NCBI GenBank assembly: GCA_026874595.1
Contig: CM049311.1
Location: 37,498,676-37,562,675, forward strand
DNA: 64,000 nucleotides
Direction of reading: 5' to 3'
Source: Sipunculus nudus
Lineage: Eukaryota > Annelida > Sipuncula > Golfingiida > Sipunculidae
A model generated the notes under the pieces. The model was not told the DNA's origin and searched no databases. It saw nothing but the letters and a program-made list of their open reading frames with translations. The position numbers were made by a program, and so were the translations under genes. How positions within the stretch are numbered: the stretch's first letter is position 1; each line of letters starts with the position of its first letter. Of the stretch, positions 58,723 to 64,000 are shown one piece after another.

Positions 58723-59593
58723 GTAAGGCAGAATAAATAATGAGAACAACAAACATCAAATTATATAGCAGGACAAATTACTTCTATTTATAAAATAATA
58801 CAACATAATATAAAACATCATTGGCCACGAATTAAAAAAAATTATATACTTTATTACAAAAAGTGTGTTAGCTCTGGTGACTGAGCTATAGCGATCGCCC
58901 TTTGTTCGTCAAGGACGGAGCACAAATTTTAACCCAGATCTCTTGTAAAAATTCTAAAATAGGTCACCTATGTTGTTTGATCTACATGACAAAAAAAAAT
59001 GATTTGATCTTTAAGAGTGTGAAAGAGTGCTGTGTTGGTTTGTGAAAATAAAATAATGTGCCTTAATTATACCTTTAAGACTAACGGCATAAATCGTTTG
59101 AACACTATTAGAGCAGTTTCCTCTGACTTCAAGAAAACGGCGAAACACCAAGCACCCAGAATCATATGAGCCTGACATTCTGTATGGGACTGGGCCCTCT
59201 AGAATCAAATGCGTGATGAAAGTTTATATTCATCAAATATGTACTATCGCCGCGATACAGTGATTTAATATTTCATTTTGCAAGCAAAATATTATTATTT
59301 ATAAAAAGTTATTTTAAGAACTCTTCGAGTTGTTATGGTGAAATTTTAGATTTTTTTATTCCAATGGAAATGTGGGTGTTATTGAATTTCAGACCAGTCA
59401 GAAATAAAATATGGACAATAGCTTAGCGACCTTGGATACCTTTTTAATACACAATGTTAAGAGCTTTTCAAATGTTTCCTGTTATATTTATATAGAAGAT
59501 TGCACCTTTTAAGATTTTGTGAGCTATTCCAATATGTACCTATTAAAAATTCATTATGACCACCAGTATGTTTCCCGGATCCAATGTCGTCAC
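58723..59593. other. Start of the TM6-TM7 intron
   Basis: AT-rich. A GAGCTATAGCGATCGCCCTTTG segment at 58885 is a dispersed repeat also found at 46215. The ~60-base segment from 59382 (TTGAATTTCAGACCA) recurs at 61916 in direct orientation. Confidence 0.6.
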
Positions 59594-61868
59594 TGGAGTT
59601 GGACCAATATTCGATATTCGATATTCGCATGCCAAATCGAATATCACAGTGACTCATATCATGCGAATATCGAATATATCACTCAAATCAGGGATATTTG
59701 ATATTCGCATGTGAATATCACAAAACGACATAAATTAGTGACATTCGATATTCGCATGCGAATATCACAAAGCCGCTCAATTAGTGACATTCGATATTCG
59801 ATTATCTCAAGAAGTTCGGTCGCAAAACTCGAAACGGTTTGTCGAGGGGGTGTCAGATTCAAGTTGGACATCATCTCTTGTCACATGCCATGCCTCCACA
59901 GGCACCTCGCACAACACAAACATAACCCCGGCAAACCAGTTTTTATATCTGCGTTTAACCCTCTGCATGTACTAACAACATAGATGGTCAGCAGGTATTT
60001 CGGCTGGACAGCAGGGACACACTTTTGATATTCTCTTGAAAATTCAAATTCTGTTAAGAGCAAATTAGCGTCTAGTAATTTCGCATATCAATACCACTCC
60101 AATAAGCTATCTGTTATAACACAAAACATTCGATATTCATCAGCGAAATTCGGGAAAACTATCGGCGTTCAGGTTCCTCAGGTTGTTCGACAACCTGGTC
60201 AACCCGGCGGCATAGTTCATATATATAACGGCAAAGATGCGCCATGGCCTCAGATATATACACGCCAATATCACACAGACAAGCGACATTCGCATGTGTA
60301 TAACGAATATCACAAAAATTAGCGTAATTCGATATTCATGAGCGAAATTCCGGCAAAGTATCGGCGCTCGGCCAGTGCGACACCTGGTCAACTTGAAGAT
60401 ATATTTAATACATGTTAGGGCAATGATTGACCATGACTTTAGAGTTTTGCTCGACAATATGAAACAGACAAGCGCGAATATCGAATATCATTTATATCAT
60501 GTGAATATCGAATATCATTCAAATCAGAGATATTCGAAATTCGACATTAGCATGCGAAAATCAGGAATATTCGGTTTTCGAATCAAAATCGAATATCATT
60601 AATACCATACGAATATCGAATATCACTCGTATCAGGGATATTCGACCTTCACATGTTATCATGAAATAACAATCATAGCATGCAATATCGCATATCACTC
60701 GAATCGGGGATAGTCAACTTTCGCTGTTCGTAGGCGAATATCGAATATCACTCGAACTGGCAAAATTCGACATTAGCATGCGAAATCGACTTTAACACTC
60801 ATATCATGCTATATCGCATATCGCTCGAATCGGAGATATTCGACATTCAATATTCACATGCGAATAGCCAATATAACAAAAATCAGGGATATTCGCATGC
60901 AAATATTAGATGTCGAATACCACAATTCAAGTGGTATTCGATATTGCATGATATATTTGATAGCTGATGTTAACAGACAAATATCCAATTTCCCCAGTTC
61001 GAGTGATATTCGATATTCGTATGGTATGAATGATATTCGATTTTGCATTCGAGATTTCCTGATTTGAGGGATATTCGATATTCGCATGTGAATATCGAAT
61101 GTTGAATATCCCCGATTCGAGTGATATTCGATTTTGCATGCTATGATTTAAATTTAATGTTAGCATGCTTATAACGAATATCACTGATTTTAGTTTTATT
61201 GGATATTCGCATGCGAATATTGAATGTCGAATATCCCCGATTCGAGTGATATGCGATATTTCTCGCTATATATGATTGATATTTTATGTTAGCATGCGAA
61301 TATTGGATAACCCTGATTTGAGTGATATTCGATATTCGCATGCGAACATAGAATTTCGAATATCCTTGATTCGAGTGATATTCGATATTGATTGCTATGA
61401 TCTAAATTTTATGTTAGCAAGTGAATATCGAATATCCTTGATTTGAGTCATATTCGATATTTGCACGTGAATATCGAATGTCGAATATCTCCGACTCGAG
61501 TGATATACGATATTGCATGCTATGATTGATTTTGTTTAGCATGCGAATATCGTATATCCCTGATTTGAGTGATATTCGATATTCGCATGTGAATATAAAA
61601 TTTCGAATATCCTCGATTCGAATGATATTCGATATTGCTTGCTATGATCTAAATCTTAGTTAGCAAGTGAATATCGAATATCTCTGATTTGAGTTATATT
61701 CGATATAAGCATGCGAATATCGAATGTCGAATATCTCGGATTCGAATGGTATTTGATATTGCATGCTATGATTGATATTTTGTAGCATGCGAATATCGAA
61801 TATCCCTGATTTGAATGATATCGATATTCGCATGCGAATATCGATTATCGAATATTGGTCCAACTTCA
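59594..61868. repeat. Giant imperfect inverted repeat of GATATTCG/CGAATATC satellite
   Basis: The block is saturated with GATATTCG and its complement, with palindromes such as GATATTCGCATGCGAATATC. From about 61040 to 61850 it is organised in ~125-base tandem units; GCATGCTATGAT-type markers recur at about 61135, 61263, 61390, 61516, 61638 and 61761. The left arm (about 60470-60900) carries the same phrases in the opposite orientation, for example AATCATAGCATGCAATATCG, so the arms face each other around 60930-61000. The outer ends, GAGTTGGACCAATATTCGAT and its complement at 61840-61868, are inverted copies. Stretches 59815-60115 and 60160-60260 are non-satellite. All frames here are artefacts. 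Confidence 0.9.
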
Positions 61869-62302
61869 GTCCCGTACCAGTCTGATCAGACTGGTCCCAT
61901 GATAGCATTTGCCCTTTGAATTTCAGACCACTAGAAATTCAATATGGCTGCCAAGCGGCATATCTTTGATACATACTTGGGCGTAGCTTTGGCATTTATA
62001 ATTATTTTCAATTGTTAACTTAATGGCTATTGGAGACAGAAAATTATTGGTTATGTTAACATGATGTCTAAGCTATCATAAATGTATTGCCCTGGCTTAT
62101 CAAGTAAATACTTTATCCTGAAAAATATTCTTCACAGAAGTTTATAAAGTTCTTCACAGACAAACTAACAGTTGTGAATAGATGTTTCCAGTGTCTTTAC
62201 TATTAAGATAAGCGTCAATATCATTGGGCCAGTTGTTTCAAACATCAACTTGGTGTTTATTATGTCACGAATTGATGATATAATAGATTTATCCTTCCCC
62301 AG

Positions 62303-62514
62303 ATGGCGCCACGACTGTGTTCAGCTACCTGTTTGTTGTACTGAACTCGCTTCAGGGATTGTTTGTGTTCGTCTTCTTTTGCCTCCTGAAACAAGATATG
62401 AGAGAAACATGGCGGAGATGTTGTGGTGGACGGGTGTCCGGGGAGGAGACTGTAACAAGCATTCGTACCAATGGTACCCGTTATTGTACTAATTTGATAT
62501 ATAATTTACAATAA
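62303..62514 (+). CDS. Adhesion GPCR: TM7 and cytoplasmic tail, last exon
   Basis: The acceptor TATCCTTCCCCAG in phase 1 joins G|AT and reads DGATTVFSYLFVVLNSLQGL, then FVFVFFCLLKQDMRETWRR, a short tail and stop TAA at 62512. The F-x-Y-L-F-x-x-x-N-S-L-Q-G-x-F-x-F-x-F motif is the defining TM7 of adhesion GPCRs. Intact. The tail is about 30 residues with no obvious PDZ-binding end. Confidence 0.95.
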
Positions 62515-62515
62515 A
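62510..62515 (+). promoter_or_regulatory. Possible polyadenylation signal overlapping the stop codon
   Basis: AATAAA overlaps the TAA stop of the adhesion GPCR. If used, the 3' untranslated region would be only about 20 bases. Further AT-rich candidates follow, e.g. AATAAA at about 62813. Confidence 0.3.
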
Positions 62516-63689
62516 AATAGAAAAGGAAAACTGCTGAAGTTAACAGTAATTTGAATACACAGGGTCTTAAAGCGATGACTTTGCAAGTCTACAACAGGGC
62601 CCTTTAATAAGATTTTCAAGTGATGAAAAATAACGTTATCGATCCTCGATTCATATATTTATGCGGTTATATATTTATAGGTTAAGAAAATTGGGGAAAT
62701 CTTGTATTTACGGACAAAAACTGTGAATGTCCTTCAGCAGAGTAACTCTCCAGCAGATGGAGTCCCAGTCAGATGAAACTGATTATCTTTAATAATCTTT
62801 TGTACAACTAAACAATAAACATTCAAGAAAAACGCGGGCGATATATTGTCAAAATCTAGTAACGCGTATTTATCGAGCAATATTTTTTTCTGTTTTGATA
62901 TTTTAGCCTGTTAATATATATCATAATGTAGGCACTTGACATGAAAAACGTAAGTTCTCAGTGATGTTCACCAAAGCTGTTTGGTATATGTACATCTGAC
63001 AAGAAATTGTCTCGACCTATGCAGAAAACAGAGGACGAAGAAAATGAAACATTCTGTTCCTGATACAGCGGAATCCAAGATCTGTATTGAGATTATAATC
63101 CTGATCGTCGTTATATCTTGTTCGATGTACAGTTATGCCGACTTTCCAAGTCTTAATTAATCTTTTTTTCCGGGGGAACGTGGCCCGAATCCTTCCTTCA
63201 GTGGGGTCCTGAGGCGAGAGGCAGAGACAACACGAGTCTGATTAACGGAACAAAGGTTTATTGGGAGCAAAGTAACACTTCGCTTAACAGCTCACAGCAG
63301 ACTGCGACATATTCTAAAATTGTGTCCACTGTCTTGACCAAACCGCGGCGTTTTTCTGTCATCACGAATAAACTGGCCTGAATCAAAGCTACACTCGGCT
63401 GGTTTCTGTTTGTCGTAAAACTGCATTACATTCAAAATAGTGAACAGTAGCTCTTAAACATGAACGAACCGCTATATTTGTATATATGATTTGTGTTTTA
63501 TGATTTGTTTTACATATTAATATAATTGTCATGATAAATAACCATACTCTCGATAGTTATAATGTTATAATGTTGAAGAAAATTTTGCAAAATGTAATGT
63601 ATTGATGGTGCAGTGTATATGTAGTTAGTAGAAAAAAAATGCATAATCAACTTATATTCCCTGTCTTTGAATATAAAGTCATGTTAGAG

Positions 63690-63738
<49 letters not shown>

Positions 63739-64000
63739 TGGTGCTGCATGCTGGTGCTGAATGTGAAAAGAAAGTCTTAACATAATTATAATATACAAAA
63801 TATACATCACACTGGGGTAACCTTTCAGTGAATCGAATTTTATTCTGTAATATGCCATTGCTATACTGATATGATGTGCACTTATTAATCATGTTGATCC
63901 ATCAATTTTGCAATGTGTTTTGTAATATGTATGTTATATAAATATGTTGAAAAAAGCCACATAGTATAGAACATATCTTCGTTGGCAAAGTTAACTTGAA
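62516..64000. other. No gene recognised
   Basis: AT-rich downstream flank. The GC-richer piece 63170-63290, on the minus strand, reads CAATAAACCTTTGTTCCG...GAGGCAGAGACAACACGAG-like sequence in complement and could be an LTR end, but no partner is seen. A (TA)n run is at 63692-63736. Confidence 0.45.

Larger units (their letters stand above)
44298..62514 (+). pseudogene. Adhesion GPCR gene, CUB-CUB-HRM-GAIN-7TM, multi-exon with lesions
   Basis: Overall call for the exons listed separately below. Exon order and phases fit one transcript: CUB1 N (exit phase 0), CUB1 C (exit 1), CUB2 N (entry 1, exit 0), CUB2 C (exit 1), HRM (entry 1, exit 2), HRM end (exit 1), pre-GAIN (entry 1). Adhesion GPCRs are surface receptors whose GAIN domain normally self-cleaves at the GPS. 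TM2 motif NPGKILINLCITLLL and TM3 YLALVKVF place the 7TM near the ADGRG-like group. Lesions lie in CUB1, CUB2, pre-GAIN, GPS and TM3; TM4-TM7 are clean. GAIN exons between 54.46 and 55.80 kb were not found. The LRR exons at 33-40 kb may be the 5' part. Alternatives: two or more genes, or assembly error. Confidence 0.7.

Noticed and set aside
59457-61908. Many 60-100 codon frames on both strands in the satellite block
   Set aside because: CGAATATC palindromes lack stops in some frames; repeated NIEYHSN/RISNITQI patterns mirror the DNA repeat.

Overview
The window looks like AT-rich animal DNA, most likely from a lophotrochozoan such as a mollusc. The reasons are long introns with GT-AG sites, many (TA)n microsatellites, a CR1-like LINE, tRNA-derived SINEs, a pogo/Tigger DNA transposon, and receptor families expanded in that group. 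No species can be named from sequence alone. There is no operon-like organisation, CRISPR array, rRNA gene or convincing functional tRNA gene.

Layout. From 0.3 to 11.4 kb is a nest of mobile DNA: a 5'-truncated CR1-like LINE (759-4452) flanked by a 105-bp duplication, sitting in a CCCGC-motif repeat, with two inverted copies of another repeat at the outer edges. From 13.9 to 14.7 kb a tRNA-derived SINE has inserted into a second dispersed repeat. From 18.5 to 21.1 kb two (TA)n tracts surround a small hairpin, followed by a 2.3-kb Tigger-like transposon with intact ends and a wrecked transposase. At 24.8-26.0 kb is the one clearly intact gene, a single-exon-coding class A GPCR. From 26.9 to 28.1 kb is a 34-bp minisatellite. 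A Tc1-like remnant lies at 29.1 kb and a 435-bp hairpin MITE at 33.9-34.4 kb.

The main gene content is on the + strand from 33.1 to 62.5 kb. Exons encode, in order, a LRRNT module, a LRRCT module with a Thr/Pro-rich tail, a second LRRNT, one LRR, a second LRRCT with a Ser/Thr-rich tail, two CUB domains (two exons each), a hormone-receptor (HRM) domain, a pre-GAIN/GAIN region, a GPS-like segment and seven transmembrane helices. Exon phases that I worked out by hand agree across most junctions, including LRRCT to CUB1, CUB1 to CUB2 and CUB2 to HRM. I therefore propose one large adhesion GPCR gene (LRR-CUB-CUB-HRM-GAIN-7TM). Most of the extracellular half carries lesions: frameshifts, a 62-bp x4 expansion inside a CUB exon, an in-frame TAG, an in-frame TGA in TM3 and a degenerate GPS. 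The TM4 to TM7 exons are clean. It is either a decaying paralogue or a mis-assembled or polymorphic allele.

The TM6-TM7 intron holds the most unusual non-coding structure: about 2.3 kb of GATATTCG/CGAATATC-rich DNA forming a giant imperfect inverted repeat, with ~125-bp tandem units in one arm, inverted termini and flanking direct repeats. Exon calls come from reading translated frames and splice motifs by eye; no database search was possible.
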